A stretch of DNA of 34,910 nt from Acidimicrobiaceae bacterium. GTDB lineage: Bacteria; Actinomycetota; Acidimicrobiia; Acidimicrobiales; RAAP-2. The first letter of the stretch is position 1; each line of letters starts with the position of its first letter. The notes beneath the pieces were generated by a model that did no database searches, was not told the DNA's origin, and saw only the letters and a list, made by a program, of their open reading frames with translations. The stretch is from positions 1-34,910 of the forward strand of contig DAHUZJ010000018.1 in the NCBI GenBank assembly GCA_027306585.1. Reading direction: 5' to 3'. Below are positions 7,621-18,554 of the stretch, one piece after another. A program made the position numbers and the translations under genes.

Positions 7621-8775
7621 GTGCCCGGCGGCGGAGTAGTCCTACGACGCGTCGAGCTGCGCGACGTTCGGGTGTTCGTCGAGGCGGCGCTGGAGCCCGC
7701 CAGTGCCGGGACGACGGTCATCGAAGGTCCCAACGGGGCCGGCAAGACGACCGTTCTCGAAGCGGTGGCCTTCCTCGGAACCCAGCGATCGTTCCGGACG
7801 ACCGATCGCGAGGCGATCGTCCGGGCGGGTGCGACGAGTGCCGTCATCCGGGCCGAGCTCGCGAGGGACGGCACGCCGGTGCTCGTCGAAGCGGAGCTGC
7901 CCACGTCGGGCCGCGTGCGCTCCCAGGTCAACCGACAGCCGGTGCGAGACCGGCGAGACCTCTCCCGTGCCGTGCCGGTGACCGTGTTCTCTCCAGACGA
8001 CCTGGCCGTCGTACGAGGTGCACCCGGCAACCGGCGCGACCTGCTCGACGACACCCTGCGCATCCTCGACGTTCGTGCGGGATTGGCGCTGGACCAGCTC
8101 GACCGGGTCCTGCGCCAGCGGGCGGCACTGTTGCGCCAGGCCGGCGGGCGCCTCGCGCCCGAGGTGGCGACCACTCTCGATGTGTGGGACGAGCGCCTTG
8201 CGACCGTTGGTGCCACCGTGGCCGAGGCCAGGACGGAACTGGTGACGGCCCTCGCGCCCTTCGTGGTGACGGGGTACTCCTCGCTGGCCCAGGAGGGAGT
8301 CGCCGCTGGCTCCAGCCTCACGTCGACACCGGCCGGCCCCGGCGGTCCGGCCGGCTCCGGCGTCGTGCTGACGTACCGATCCTCTTGGACGGGTGACTTG
8401 GCGTCGGCGTTGGCGTCCCGGCGGGACGAGGACGTCCGGCGAGGGGTCACCACCACCGGTCCGCACCGCGACGACCTCGAGGTCCGCCTGGCCGGCCGGG
8501 ACACCCGGACCCAGGCTTCGCAAGGCGAGCAGCGGAGCCTGGCCCTCGCCCTGCGGTTGGCGGTGCACCGGCTCGTGACCGAACGGCTGGGGGCCCCACC
8601 ACTACTTCTCCTCGACGACGTCTTCTCCGAACTGGACCCCGGACGCAGCCGAGCCCTCGTGGCGGCGCTGCCGCAGGGTCAGGCGCTGCTCACCACTGCC
8701 GGCCCCGTTCCGGCCGGCGTGGCGTTCGCTGCCAGGGTCGACGTGCGCACGATCGGCCGGCGAGCGGCGCCGTGA
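7621..8775 (+). CDS. recF: DNA replication and repair protein RecF
   Basis: SMC-like ATPase that loads RecA at gapped DNA with RecO and RecR. Motifs in order are Walker A (GPNGAGKTTVLEAV, about residue 36), the ABC signature (SQGEQRSLALALRLA) and Walker B (LLLLDDVFSELD), plus TGPHRDDLEV just before the signature, all typical of RecF. About 384 aa, near the usual length. Two in-frame GTGs compete: 7621 lies 12 bases after GGAGG, while 7609 abuts that motif with no spacing. I chose 7621, but the four-residue difference is not resolved. It follows dnaN by 28 bases, probably in one transcript. Confidence 0.95.
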   Translation: MPGGGVVLRRVELRDVRVFVEAALEPASAGTTVIEGPNGAGKTTVLEAVAFLGTQRSFRTTDREAIVRAGATSAVIRAELARDGTPVLVEAELPTSGRVRSQVNRQPVRDRRDLSRAVPVTVFSPDDLAVVRGAPGNRRDLLDDTLRILDVRAGLALDQLDRVLRQRAALLRQAGGRLAPEVATTLDVWDERLATVGATVAEARTELVTALAPFVVTGYSSLAQEGVAAGSSLTSTPAGPGGPAGSGVVLTYRSSWTGDLASALASRRDEDVRRGVTTTGPHRDDLEVRLAGRDTRTQASQGEQRSLALALRLAVHRLVTERLGAPPLLLLDDVFSELDPGRSRALVAALPQGQALLTTAGPVPAGVAFAARVDVRTIGRRAAP

Positions 8776-8833
8776 CGCCTCGTAGCGTGTCCCGAGACCG
8801 CCCGCCGGCGACCGCCCGCCGGCGTCGGGCAGG

Positions 8834-9238
8834 ATGGGCGCCGTGACGGTGCCCTCGACGCCGCCCCCTGGTTCGCGCCGACCTCGCCGGCGGGCGAGAG
8901 GGATCGACCCCGGTCCCCGCCGGCTGACCGATGCGCTCGAGGACGCCATCGCCGGCCTGGCCCCGCCATCGCCGAGGGCTGCCGCCCAGCCCCCCCGTGC
9001 CGCTGTGTCGGCCCTGGGGATCGTCTTCGGTGACTGGGAGGGCATCGTGGGCGAGGCAGTGGCCCGCCACGTCCAGCCGGTGATGCTGGCCGACGGCGTG
9101 CTGACGGTGCGTGTGGACGCACCGCCGTGGGCGACCCAGGTCCGCGCCCTCGGTGCCTCGATCCTGGCCAGGGTGGGGCAGGCGACCGGCGAGCAACCGG
9201 GCGAGCTACGGGTGGTGGTGCGGCCCGGGAGCCGATGA
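8834..9238 (+). CDS. DUF721 protein (DciA-like helicase loader)
   Basis: A 134-aa DUF721 protein. Its family includes DciA, the helicase operator found in bacteria that lack DnaC/DnaI. The N-terminus is basic and proline-rich; the core from about residue 58 (LGIVFGDWEGIVGEAVARHVQP, then DGVLTVRVDAPPWATQVRAL) is the DUF721 fold, including the conserved W-x-x-x-V-G pattern and the strand-turn-helix close. The position between recF and gyrB is the conserved actinobacterial one. Start choice (ATG 8834 or GTG 8843) is uncertain. A role in loading DnaB is inferred from the family. Confidence 0.88.
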   Translation: MGAVTVPSTPPPGSRRPRRRARGIDPGPRRLTDALEDAIAGLAPPSPRAAAQPPRAAVSALGIVFGDWEGIVGEAVARHVQPVMLADGVLTVRVDAPPWATQVRALGASILARVGQATGEQPGELRVVVRPGSR

Positions 9239-9324
9239 GGCGAGAGGCGATGCAGCAGCCGGGGCCGGCCAACGGCCATCCCTCGGAGGTCACCGAGAAG
9301 CGTCGGACGGGGGACAGGGTCAGG

Positions 9325-9330
9325 TAGAAT
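9325..9330 (+). promoter_or_regulatory. Candidate gyrB -10 box
   Basis: TAGAAT is close to the TANAAT/TATAAT -10 consensus and is the best match in the gyrB upstream gap. The region 17 bases upstream (GTCGGA) is a poor -35. If used, the gyrBA transcript would have a leader of about 105 bases. Confidence 0.45.
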
Positions 9331-9334
9331 GGGT

Positions 9335-9349
9335 CGTCCGCAGCGGACG
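9335..9349. repeat. Inverted repeat CGTCCGC-A-GCGGACG
   Basis: A perfect 7-base inverted repeat around a central A, beginning five bases after the TAGAAT box, so it would span the predicted transcription start of gyrBA. It could be an operator or a leader-RNA structure. Confidence 0.6.
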
Positions 9350-9379
9350 GGGTCTTCGGACCGGACCGGACCGGGCTGA

Positions 9380-11365
<1,986 letters not shown>

Positions 11366-11378
11366 GGAGCTCTGCACC

Positions 11379-13880
11379 ATGGCATCGCGCACCCCCACCC
11401 AGCCCGCCGGCAACGGCGGCAGCCTCCCGCCCGACGGAACCGACGGGGACGGAACCGACCTGGGCTTCATCGAGCCCATCGAGATCCAAGAGGAGATGGA
11501 GCGCTCGTTCCTCGAGTACTCCATGTCCGTCATCGTCTCGCGGGCGCTGCCCGACGTGCGAGACGGCTTGAAGCCGGTCCACCGGCGGATCCTCTACTCG
11601 ATGTTCGACCAGAACCTCCGGCCGGACCGTCCGCACGTGAAGTGCGCGGCCGTCGTCGGCGAGGTGATGGGGACGTACCATCCGCACGGCGACGCCGCCA
11701 TCTACGACGCGCTAGTCCGGATGGTGCAGGACTTCTCGATGCGCCATCCGCTCATCGACGGGCACGGCAGCTTCGGTGGGCCGGGGCCTGACGAGGGCCC
11801 GGCGGCCATGCGCTACACCGAGTGCCGGCTGCAGTCCCTCGCCCTCGACCTGATGGCAGGGATCGACGAGGAGACCGTCGAATTCGCGCCGAACTACTCG
11901 AACAGCGCTGAAGAGCCGGTGGTGTTGCCGGCCCGCTTCCCCAACCTGCTGGTCAACGGCTCGCAGGGCATCGCCGTGGGAATGGCCACCAACATCCCGC
12001 CCCACAACATGGGCGAGGTGATCGATGCCACCATCCACCTGCTCGAGCACCCGGAGGCCACGCCGGACGAGCTGATGCAGTTCGTGAAGGGCCCCGACTT
12101 CCCGACCGGCGCTCAGATCCTCGGCCGGCAGGGCATCCTCGACGCCTACCGCACGGGACGCGGGTCCATCAAGATGCGAGCGGTCGCCGAGATCGACGAA
12201 GCGCGCGACGCCACCCGCATCGTCGTGACCGAGCTGCCGTACCAGACGTCGGTGCCAGTGATCCTCCAGAAGATCCACGACCTCGCGCGGAGCGGGGAAG
12301 TCGACGGCATCGCCGAGGCGATCGACTCGTCGGCGGGCAAGCAGACTCGTCTGGTCATCCGGCTCAAGCGCGACGCCAACGCCAACGTCGTCCTGAACAA
12401 GCTCTACAAGCACACCCCGATGCAGACCAACTTCGGGGTCAACATGCTGGCGCTCGTCGACGCCGTGCCCCGCACGCTCAACCTGGCGCAAGTGCTCACC
12501 CACTACGTGGCGCACCAGGTCGAGGTGGTGACCCGCCGCTCCGAGTTCCGGCTGCGCAAGGCCCGGGCTCGGGCCCACATCGTCGAGGGCTTGCTGCGGG
12601 CCATCGACATGCTCGATGCCGTGATCGCCACGATCCGCGCCTCCGACGACCGGCCGGCTGCCCGCACGGCCCTCATGGCGGACCCGTTCGGTTTCAGCGA
12701 GGAGCAGGCGAACCACATCCTCGACATGACGCTGGGGCGCCTGACGCGCTTGGGTCGCACCGAGCTCGAAGAGGAGATCGCCCAGCTGCGCGAGACCATC
12801 GCCCAGCTGGAGGCCATCCTGGCCGACCCCGCCAAGCTGCGGGGCGTCATCGCCACCGAGATGACGGCGATCCGTGACAAGTTCGCCGACGAGCGGCGCA
12901 CGCTGGTCACCCACGATCCGGGGGAGCTCGGCGTGGAGGACCTGGTCGCCGACGAGGAGATCGTGGTCACCACGACGGCGGCCGGGTACATCAAGTCGGT
13001 CCCGGCCGACGCCTTCCGCACGCAGGGCCGCGGCGGGCGCGGGGTGCAGGGCGCACGGCTGAAGGAGGAGGACCTCGTCACCAACGTCGTGCACACGACG
13101 TCACTGTCGTACCTCTTGTTGTTCTCGAACCGAGGACGTGTCTACCGGCTGCGGGGTCACGAGATCCCGATGAAGGAGCGCACGGCGCGTGGCACGGCCC
13201 TCGTGAACCTCCTGCCACTGGAGCCGGGAGAGACGGTGCAAGCGGTGGTCCAGACCCGTGACTTCCCGGCCGACCACTACCTGGTGTTCGCCACCGCCCG
13301 CGGTCAGGTCAAGAAGACCGCCTTCAGCGAGTACGACAAGTCCCGCCGGGAGGGCTTCATCGCCATCAACCTGCGGGACGGTGACGAACTGGTGCGTGTC
13401 GTGCCGACGACGGGCGGGGACGACCTCTTCGCCGTCACCCGGACGGGCATGACCATCCGCTTCACCGAGGACGATGTCCGGCCGATGGGTCGTGACGCGG
13501 CCGGTGTGCGCGGGATCCGGCTGCGCGACGGCGACGAGCTCGTATCGCTCGACGTGGCGCGCGACGAGGCGGACATCCTCATGGTGACGGACGCTGGCTA
13601 CGGCAAGCGCACCAAGGTCGAGCGCTTCAACCGCCAAGTGCGGGGCGGGCAGGGCGTGCGCGGGATCCGGCTGACGGCCAAGCGAGGCCGCGTGGTTGCC
13701 GCCTTCATGGTGGCGCTCGACGAGGAGATCCTCCTCGTCTCGACCGGGGGTGTCGTCATCCGGACCTCCGTGCGGGAGATCGCCTCGCAGGGCCGCGACG
13801 CCACCGGGGTGCGGGTGATGAACCTCGACGACGGGCAGTCCGTCGCCGCCGTGGCACGTGTCGAGGGGACCGAAGAGTAG
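11379..13880 (+). CDS. gyrA: DNA gyrase subunit A
   Basis: Breakage-reunion subunit of gyrase. The N-terminal domain shows [22 protein letters not shown], the quinolone-determining region [15 protein letters not shown] and the catalytic Tyr in AAMRYTE (about residue 146). The C-terminal beta-pinwheel carries the GyrA box [10 protein letters not shown], needed for DNA wrapping and so for gyrase rather than topo IV activity, with further pinwheel blades visible as repeated GVRGIRL segments. 833 aa is typical. ATG at 11379 has GAGGAG nine bases upstream, over the gyrB stop. The quinolone-contact positions are Ala106-Ala107, with the acidic Asp110 kept. The loop before the active Tyr ([13 protein letters not shown]) appears one residue longer than the usual GNDPPAAMRY. 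Confidence 0.97.
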   Translation: MASRTPTQPAGNGGSLPPDGTDGDGTDLGFIEPIEIQEEMERSFLEYSMSVIVSRALPDVRDGLKPVHRRILYSMFDQNLRPDRPHVKCAAVVGEVMGTYHPHGDAAIYDALVRMVQDFSMRHPLIDGHGSFGGPGPDEGPAAMRYTECRLQSLALDLMAGIDEETVEFAPNYSNSAEEPVVLPARFPNLLVNGSQGIAVGMATNIPPHNMGEVIDATIHLLEHPEATPDELMQFVKGPDFPTGAQILGRQGILDAYRTGRGSIKMRAVAEIDEARDATRIVVTELPYQTSVPVILQKIHDLARSGEVDGIAEAIDSSAGKQTRLVIRLKRDANANVVLNKLYKHTPMQTNFGVNMLALVDAVPRTLNLAQVLTHYVAHQVEVVTRRSEFRLRKARARAHIVEGLLRAIDMLDAVIATIRASDDRPAARTALMADPFGFSEEQANHILDMTLGRLTRLGRTELEEEIAQLRETIAQLEAILADPAKLRGVIATEMTAIRDKFADERRTLVTHDPGELGVEDLVADEEIVVTTTAAGYIKSVPADAFRTQGRGGRGVQGARLKEEDLVTNVVHTTSLSYLLLFSNRGRVYRLRGHEIPMKERTARGTALVNLLPLEPGETVQAVVQTRDFPADHYLVFATARGQVKKTAFSEYDKSRREGFIAINLRDGDELVRVVPTTGGDDLFAVTRTGMTIRFTEDDVRPMGRDAAGVRGIRLRDGDELVSLDVARDEADILMVTDAGYGKRTKVERFNRQVRGGQGVRGIRLTAKRGRVVAAFMVALDEEILLVSTGGVVIRTSVREIASQGRDATGVRVMNLDDGQSVAAVARVEGTEE

Positions 13881-13923
13881 GCCGGTGCACGTCGGGGCTT
13901 GACCCGGTGGCGACAACCCGCTC

Positions 13924-13948
13924 GTCGCCGGCCGGTCGGGCCGGCGAC
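13924..13948. terminator. Hairpin between convergent gyrA and rodZ-like gene
   Basis: Perfect 10-base inverted repeat GTCGCCGGCC / GGCCGGCGAC with a five-base loop, 44 bases after the gyrA stop and 14 bases beyond the end of the opposing gene. No T-run follows, as is common for actinobacterial hairpins. It could terminate transcription from both sides. Confidence 0.6.
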
Positions 13949-13961
13949 ACGACGGGCGGCG

Positions 13962-15122
13962 TCAGCCAGCCTTGAACGTCATGTAGAACGGCGCGGCAGA
14001 CGGCGTGTAGGTGCCCACCTGCCTCCCGGCGACGGACACCGTGGCGTGCCCGGCGACGGAGCCGGTCTCGACGGTCACCGAAGAGTGGACGGCGAAGGTG
14101 TGCGACTGCCCCGTGTAGAGCATCCCACTGAAGAGCGGCGCGCTCTGTGTGGGCGACGTGACCTGGACCCACGCGGCGTAGCCGACGGCATCGATGGTGA
14201 CTGTGAACGACGACGCACCGACCGTGATGTCGGCGCTGGTCGCGGAGGTGGGGGCCGTCGTGAACGTGACCTTGGCCGCCGCCGCCGCGCTCTTGCCACC
14301 CGTCTTCTTGGTGGCGGCCGCCGGCGACTTCGTCCTGGACGGGCCGTGGTGCAGGTTCGTGACCACGATCCCGGTGACGCCGGCCAGCACGGCCAGCACG
14401 ACGGCCACGACCACCGCCCGCAACCATGCGGGGGGTGCGTCGGGCGCCGAGGCCGCGGCGGGCCGCTTCACCCGCAGCCCGTCGATCCCACGCCGGTCGC
14501 CCCCCGGGTGCCGTCGTAGCCGGGGGGGCGGTGGCTCCGGGGTCACGAGGGGCACGGCCTGGGTGTCCTCGACCCTGCCTTTCTCCGCCCCGCCCAGCAC
14601 CACCTGGTCGGTGGGCTCGTCGAGCACCACTTCGCTCGTCCCGGGCCCGGTGGCCGCCGCCGCCGCCGCCCCGAGCAGTGCCTGGCGCGAGCGCTTCCGG
14701 CGGTCCCTCGCCACGACCCCGGTGAGTGGCGCGGCGTCGATGACCGGAACACCGACCGTGGTGGCGTCGATGGCCGGGACCGTTGACGTCGGCTCCTCCG
14801 AGGGGGTGCCACGAGCGGCCCGCAGTGGCCACCGCTCCATGAGGATCAACGCGAGCTGGTCGCCAGGCAGGCCCAGGTAGTCGGCGGACCGCCGGACGGC
14901 CCGCAGGGCGCTCAGGGAGTCGGGGAACCGGTCCAAGGCCGCAGCTTCGAGCGCCCGGAGGTCCTGCACCGACACCCCGGCGCCTTGCCCGACCTCGTCC
15001 AGCCGGAGTCCCTGGGTGGTCCGCGCACGCCGAAGCGCTCGGGCGACGTCGGTCGCCGTCCAGGCCGAGATGTCTCGGGGCGGCGCGGCCAGCGCCGCTC
15101 GACGGTCACGCCCTAGGACCAC
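13962..15122 (-). CDS. RodZ-like helix-turn-helix membrane protein
   Basis: A 386-aa single-pass protein with RodZ architecture. Residues about 20-85 form a Cro/C1-type HTH (VARALRRARTTQGLRLDEVG, then VSVQDLRALEAAALDRFPD). A long Pro/Ala-rich linker follows, then one membrane helix at about 240-262 (LRAVVVAVVLAVLAGVTGIVV), a Lys/Ala/Ser-rich spacer and a C-terminal beta-rich extracytoplasmic domain ending in YMTFKAG, like the DUF4115 domain of RodZ. RodZ links the MreB elongation machinery to the membrane; no mreB is in the window, so a cell-shape role is inferred. The GTG start has GGAGGAAGGAG upstream. Divergent from the DMT transporter, convergent with gyrA. Confidence 0.78.
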   Translation of the reverse strand: MVLGRDRRAALAAPPRDISAWTATDVARALRRARTTQGLRLDEVGQGAGVSVQDLRALEAAALDRFPDSLSALRAVRRSADYLGLPGDQLALILMERWPLRAARGTPSEEPTSTVPAIDATTVGVPVIDAAPLTGVVARDRRKRSRQALLGAAAAAATGPGTSEVVLDEPTDQVVLGGAEKGRVEDTQAVPLVTPEPPPPRLRRHPGGDRRGIDGLRVKRPAAASAPDAPPAWLRAVVVAVVLAVLAGVTGIVVTNLHHGPSRTKSPAAATKKTGGKSAAAAAKVTFTTAPTSATSADITVGASSFTVTIDAVGYAAWVQVTSPTQSAPLFSGMLYTGQSHTFAVHSSVTVETGSVAGHATVSVAGRQVGTYTPSAAPFYMTFKAG

Positions 15123-15380
15123 CGGCTCCTTCCTCCGTTCCGTCCCCGCCCGCGCACGATCACGACGAGCGCCACGGCCAGGTCAACTCGAAGCGTACCC
15201 TGGGACGACGCGAACGAACCCATCACGACGCCAGCAGGTTCTCAGCGGTGGTCCCGCTCGCCCGCAGCTGGAATAATCACGGTACCGGCTTCGTTGTCCG
15301 CGTCCGACGGGAAGTTGACCGCCGAGGACCGCCGGGGCCGGACCCGCGGCCGCCCCGGCGGCCGGGAAAGGTGTCGCGGC
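15123..15380. other. Divergent promoter region, rodZ-like gene and DMT transporter
   Basis: A 258-base gap with no coding features I trust; it should hold promoters for both flanking genes. A TAATCA near 15275-15280 is a weak plus-strand -10 candidate, and TACGCT on the minus strand near 15200 is a weak leftward one. No clear operator or RNA element is visible. Confidence 0.5.
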
Positions 15381-16439
15381 ATGCTGACCGAGGTCGTGCT
15401 GGCGGTGGTGGCAAGCGTGTTCACCGCCACGGCCTCGGTGCTCCAGCGACTCGCCGCCGCCCCGGCACCCGGCGAGCTGCGCTTCAGCTGGCGACTGGTC
15501 GCGTTCCTCGTGCACCGCCCGCTGTGGTTCCTCGGCATCGTCTCGATGATCCTGGGGTTCTTGTTCCAGCTGGCGGCGCTGCGGTACGGGGACGTGAGCT
15601 TCGTGGAGCCGATCGTGGCTTCGGAGCTGCTCTTCGTCTTCGCCTTCCTGGCGATCCGCCACCGAGACGAAGTCCGGGTCCGCGACGGGTTGGCCGCCGC
15701 CGGGATGGCCGGCTCGCTCGGGGCCTTCCTGTTGCTGGCACAGCCCCGCGGCGGCACACCGTCCGCCGCCACCACTTCGAGCTGGATCTTGGCCGGCGTC
15801 GCGTGCGCCGTGATGGCGCTCTTCCTGGCCGGGTTGTCCCTGGCGCGTGTCCGGAGGGCCGACGCACCGACGCCGGCGCGAAAGGCGGCGCTCCTGGGGG
15901 CTTCGGCGGGCGTGGGCTGGGGGTTCCTGGCGGCGGTCATCAAGGAGCTGAGCTCGCACCTCGGCGCTGGGCCGTACGCCGTGTTCTCCAACTGGGCTCC
16001 GTACGTGCTCCTGGTCGTGGGGGCGGGTGCCATGTTCCTGGCCGCCAACGCCTTCCAGGCCGGCCCGCTGGCGGCGTCCCAGCCGGGGCTCACGATCGTC
16101 GACCCGCTGGTCGCGTTCCTCCTCGGCATCACCTTGTTCGGCGAGCACGTGCACCACAGTGGGTCGCACCTTGCGGGGGAGGCCGCGGCCGCGGCCGTGC
16201 TGTGCGCCAGCGTGGTCCTCCTCAGCCGCAGCTCGCTGATCGGCACGGAGCGTTCCCGGCGCCCAGCCCCGGTCGGCGCGCTCGGTGGCGAACCCGTCCT
16301 GGCGACGCCGGGGCTCGGGCGGGCCGCAGCCGTTCCGGTACCGGCCCGTCGGCGCGCGGTCCTACCGGGGACCTCAGGCGGCGGCGCTGCCGGACGGCGA
16401 CGGGCCCGGGCACCAGAGCCGTGCCGCCCCTCGGGTTGA
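15381..16439 (+). CDS. DMT-family (NIPA/EamA-like) membrane transporter
   Basis: A 352-aa integral membrane protein with about nine or ten hydrophobic segments, for example VVLAVVASVFTATASVLQRLA, LWFLGIVSMILGFLFQLAAL, VLLVVGAGAMFLAANAFQAG and LVAFLLGITLFGE. The internal pattern (FQLAALRYGDVSFVEPIVASELLF in the first half, QAGPLAASQPGLTIVDPLVAFLLG in the second) is the duplicated half-repeat of the drug/metabolite transporter superfamily, closest in feel to NIPA-type Mg2+ transporter-like proteins. Substrate is unknown. The ATG follows GGAAAGG by ten bases; a longer in-frame GTG start at 15294 would add a non-conserved basic stretch. The last 60 residues are disordered. Confidence 0.8.
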   Translation: MLTEVVLAVVASVFTATASVLQRLAAAPAPGELRFSWRLVAFLVHRPLWFLGIVSMILGFLFQLAALRYGDVSFVEPIVASELLFVFAFLAIRHRDEVRVRDGLAAAGMAGSLGAFLLLAQPRGGTPSAATTSSWILAGVACAVMALFLAGLSLARVRRADAPTPARKAALLGASAGVGWGFLAAVIKELSSHLGAGPYAVFSNWAPYVLLVVGAGAMFLAANAFQAGPLAASQPGLTIVDPLVAFLLGITLFGEHVHHSGSHLAGEAAAAAVLCASVVLLSRSSLIGTERSRRPAPVGALGGEPVLATPGLGRAAAVPVPARRRAVLPGTSGGGAAGRRRARAPEPCRPSG

Positions 16440-16648
16440 ATGCCGGTATCCTCCCGACGTCCCGGCGGGTGTGGACGTGCTGCGGACGTGCCAGGCACCG
16501 CCATCGGGCGGCCATGGGTCACGGGTCGTCCCGGCGGGTTTAGCGGACTTCTATCGCCTCCTTCGGCGGTTCTTAGAAATTGCCGCTGTACTGGTCCTCC
16601 GGACCCACGCCCGGGCGGGCGGACCGGTCCTCGGACCGAGGAGGGACC
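16440..16648. other. Upstream region of the HtrA-like gene
   Basis: A 209-base gap without a gene. It includes a locally AT-richer stretch near 16540-16580 (CTTCTATCG, TTCTTAGAAATTG) where the promoter probably lies; I cannot fix a -35/-10 pair. A strong GAGGAGGG ribosome binding site (16638-16645) precedes the ATG. Confidence 0.5.
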
Positions 16649-18304
16649 ATGAGCAACGAGGACATCCAGCACACGAACGATCCCGGCACACCGACGGCGG
16701 GAGCCGCCGGCCCGTCGGGCTGGCCAGGCCCGGCCGGCCCGGCCGACCAGGGCTCCCCGGACGACCCGCCGACGTGGCCCGGCTGGTCGCCTGGCGCCGT
16801 CGAGGCCGGGGGCGCCCCCGCTTCCCCCGCTGGCTCCGGGGGATCTCCCCCAGGTGGCTTCGGCCCCGGCACCCCGCCGCCAGGTGGCCCCGGTGCGCCG
16901 GGTGGCGGCTACCCCCCGGGCTACGGCTACGGGGGCTACCCCCCGGGCTACGGCTACGGGGGCTACCCCCCGGGCTACGGGGGCTGGGGCGGGGCAGCAT
17001 GGCCGCCTCCCGGCGGATGGGGCGCGCCGGGGACGGGCGCGCCGGGCGGTCCGGCGCAGCGCGGTCCGCGACGGCACCTCCTGGGGGGAGCGCTCGCGCT
17101 CCTGGCGGCCGTGGCGCTTCTGCTCGGTGTCGGCATCGGCTACACGGTCTGGAGCCCGTCCACAGGGACGACCGCCCGCACATCCCGGCCGCTGACGCCA
17201 CGCAACCCTTTCGGGAGCACACGCTCCACGACAAGCGGCAGCTCGACAAGCGGCGGCTCCCGGAGCTCGTCGGCCGCCGGGAGCCCTTCGGACATCTCGG
17301 GGATCGCCAGCAAGGTGGACCCGGGCCTGGTCGACGTCAACACCGTCCTCGGCTACCAGACAGGGCAGGCCGCAGGCACCGGGATGGTGCTCACGTCCAA
17401 CGGTGAGGTCCTGACCAACAACCACGTCATCGAAGGCGCAACCACAATCAGCGCGACCGACATCGGCAACGGCAAGACCTACAAGGCGTCGGTGGTGGGC
17501 TACAACCGCACACTGGACGTGGCCGTCATCCAGCTGAAGGGTGCCACCGGCCTGCAGACGGTGTCGACGGACACCTCGACCGTTTCGACCGGTGAGGCCG
17601 TCGTGGGGATCGGGAACGCCGGAGGCCTTGGCGGGGCGCCCGCCACCGCCGGCGGTTCCGTGGTGGCGCTGGACCAGTCGATCACAGCCAGTGACCAAGC
17701 CGACTCCACGACCGAGCACCTCACCGGACTGATCGAGACCAACGCCCGCATCGAGGCCGGCGATTCCGGCGGCCCGCTGGTCAACGCCTCGGGACACGTG
17801 ATCGGCATGGACACTGCGGCGTCGACGTCCGGGGGCTTCACGTTCCGCGGGGCCACAGGGAACGGGTATGCGATCCCGATCAGCACCGCCCTCGGCACGG
17901 CGAAGCAGATCGCGGCGGGCAACGCCTCTTCGACCGTCCACATCGGCGCCACGGCCTTCCTCGGGGTGGGGGTCAAGGCGGTCGGCGCGACGAACGGTGG
18001 GGCCGCCACACGCTTCCTGCGTCCGGGGTCGACAGCGACAACAACAGCGCCCTCGACATCGGGCAGCGCCTCATCGGGGGCGGCCGTGGTCCGGGTCCTC
18101 TCCGGCACCCCTGCCCAGCAGGCGGGGATCGCCAGCGGCGACGTGATCACGTCCCTCGGCGGCAAGCCCGTGACCTCGCCGAACTCGCTGTCGGACGACC
18201 TCCTGCCCTACCACCCGGGTGACAAGGTCTCGGTGCAGTGGACCAACGCGCAGGGGCAGACGCAGACTGCGACCATCCAGTTGGCGACAGGGCCGGCGGC
18301 CTGA
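16649..18304 (+). CDS. Membrane-anchored HtrA/DegP-type serine protease with PDZ
   Basis: A 551-aa envelope protease for misfolded or regulated exported proteins. The cytoplasmic N-terminus (about 1-145) is Pro/Gly-rich with three GYPPGYGYG-like repeats. One membrane helix follows (HLLGGALALLAAVALLLGVGIG, about 150-170), then a Ser/Thr-rich spacer. The trypsin-like domain has the full triad: His259 (TNNHVIEG), Asp290 (TLDVAVIQL) and Ser373 (AGDSGGPLV). A PDZ domain ends the protein (VVRVLSGTPAQQAGIASGDVI). The architecture resembles mycobacterial PepD/HtrA. ATG chosen because of GAGGAGGG just upstream. Thr codons are unusual: about 17 of 61 are ACA, nearly all after the membrane helix. Confidence 0.92.
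   Translation: MSNEDIQHTNDPGTPTAGAAGPSGWPGPAGPADQGSPDDPPTWPGWSPGAVEAGGAPASPAGSGGSPPGGFGPGTPPPGGPGAPGGGYPPGYGYGGYPPGYGYGGYPPGYGGWGGAAWPPPGGWGAPGTGAPGGPAQRGPRRHLLGGALALLAAVALLLGVGIGYTVWSPSTGTTARTSRPLTPRNPFGSTRSTTSGSSTSGGSRSSSAAGSPSDISGIASKVDPGLVDVNTVLGYQTGQAAGTGMVLTSNGEVLTNNHVIEGATTISATDIGNGKTYKASVVGYNRTLDVAVIQLKGATGLQTVSTDTSTVSTGEAVVGIGNAGGLGGAPATAGGSVVALDQSITASDQADSTTEHLTGLIETNARIEAGDSGGPLVNASGHVIGMDTAASTSGGFTFRGATGNGYAIPISTALGTAKQIAAGNASSTVHIGATAFLGVGVKAVGATNGGAATRFLRPGSTATTTAPSTSGSASSGAAVVRVLSGTPAQQAGIASGDVITSLGGKPVTSPNSLSDDLLPYHPGDKVSVQWTNAQGQTQTATIQLATGPAA
16907..16977 (+). repeat. 27-bp coding tandem repeat (GYPPGYGYG)
   Basis: Units starting GGCTACCCCCCGGGCTACGG at 16907, 16934 and 16961 (the third shortened) encode Gly-Tyr-Pro-Pro-Gly-Tyr-Gly repeats in the cytoplasmic tail of the HtrA-like protease. 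The copies are nearly identical in DNA, which suggests recent slippage or duplication. Confidence 0.85.
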
Positions 18305-18384
18305 GCAGCGGTCGTCGCATCAGGGCAGGTCAGCCCGCGTCCCTCGAGCAGGCGCGCCGACAGCGCCGGTGTGGAGGAGTGGGG

Positions 18385-18468
<84 letters not shown>

Positions 18469-18482
18469 GAGCGACCATGAAA

Positions 18483-18488
18483 GAGTAG
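18483..18488 (-). promoter_or_regulatory. Candidate -10 box for tRNA-Leu
   Basis: TACTCT on the minus strand, 14 bases before the mature 5' end of the tRNA, fits a TANNNT -10 box with a short 5' leader removed by RNase P. No strong -35 is seen. Confidence 0.5.
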
Positions 18489-18538
18489 TCGACCGGCTGC
18501 CCGACACTGGCGCCGACACCTATCCGCCCAGTGCCCGG

Positions 18539-18544
18539 TAGCAT
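18539..18544 (+). promoter_or_regulatory. Leaderless-type -10 box before fhaA
   Basis: TAGCAT ends ten bases before the fhaA ATG with no good ribosome binding site between, the geometry expected if transcription starts close to the start codon. Confidence 0.5.
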
Positions 18545-18554
18545 TGCCCGGACC

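Noticed and set aside
15242-17941. Minus-strand open frame of 899 codons
   Set aside because: It spans two real plus-strand genes and their gap, is Arg/Pro/Ala-rich, and shows no domain.
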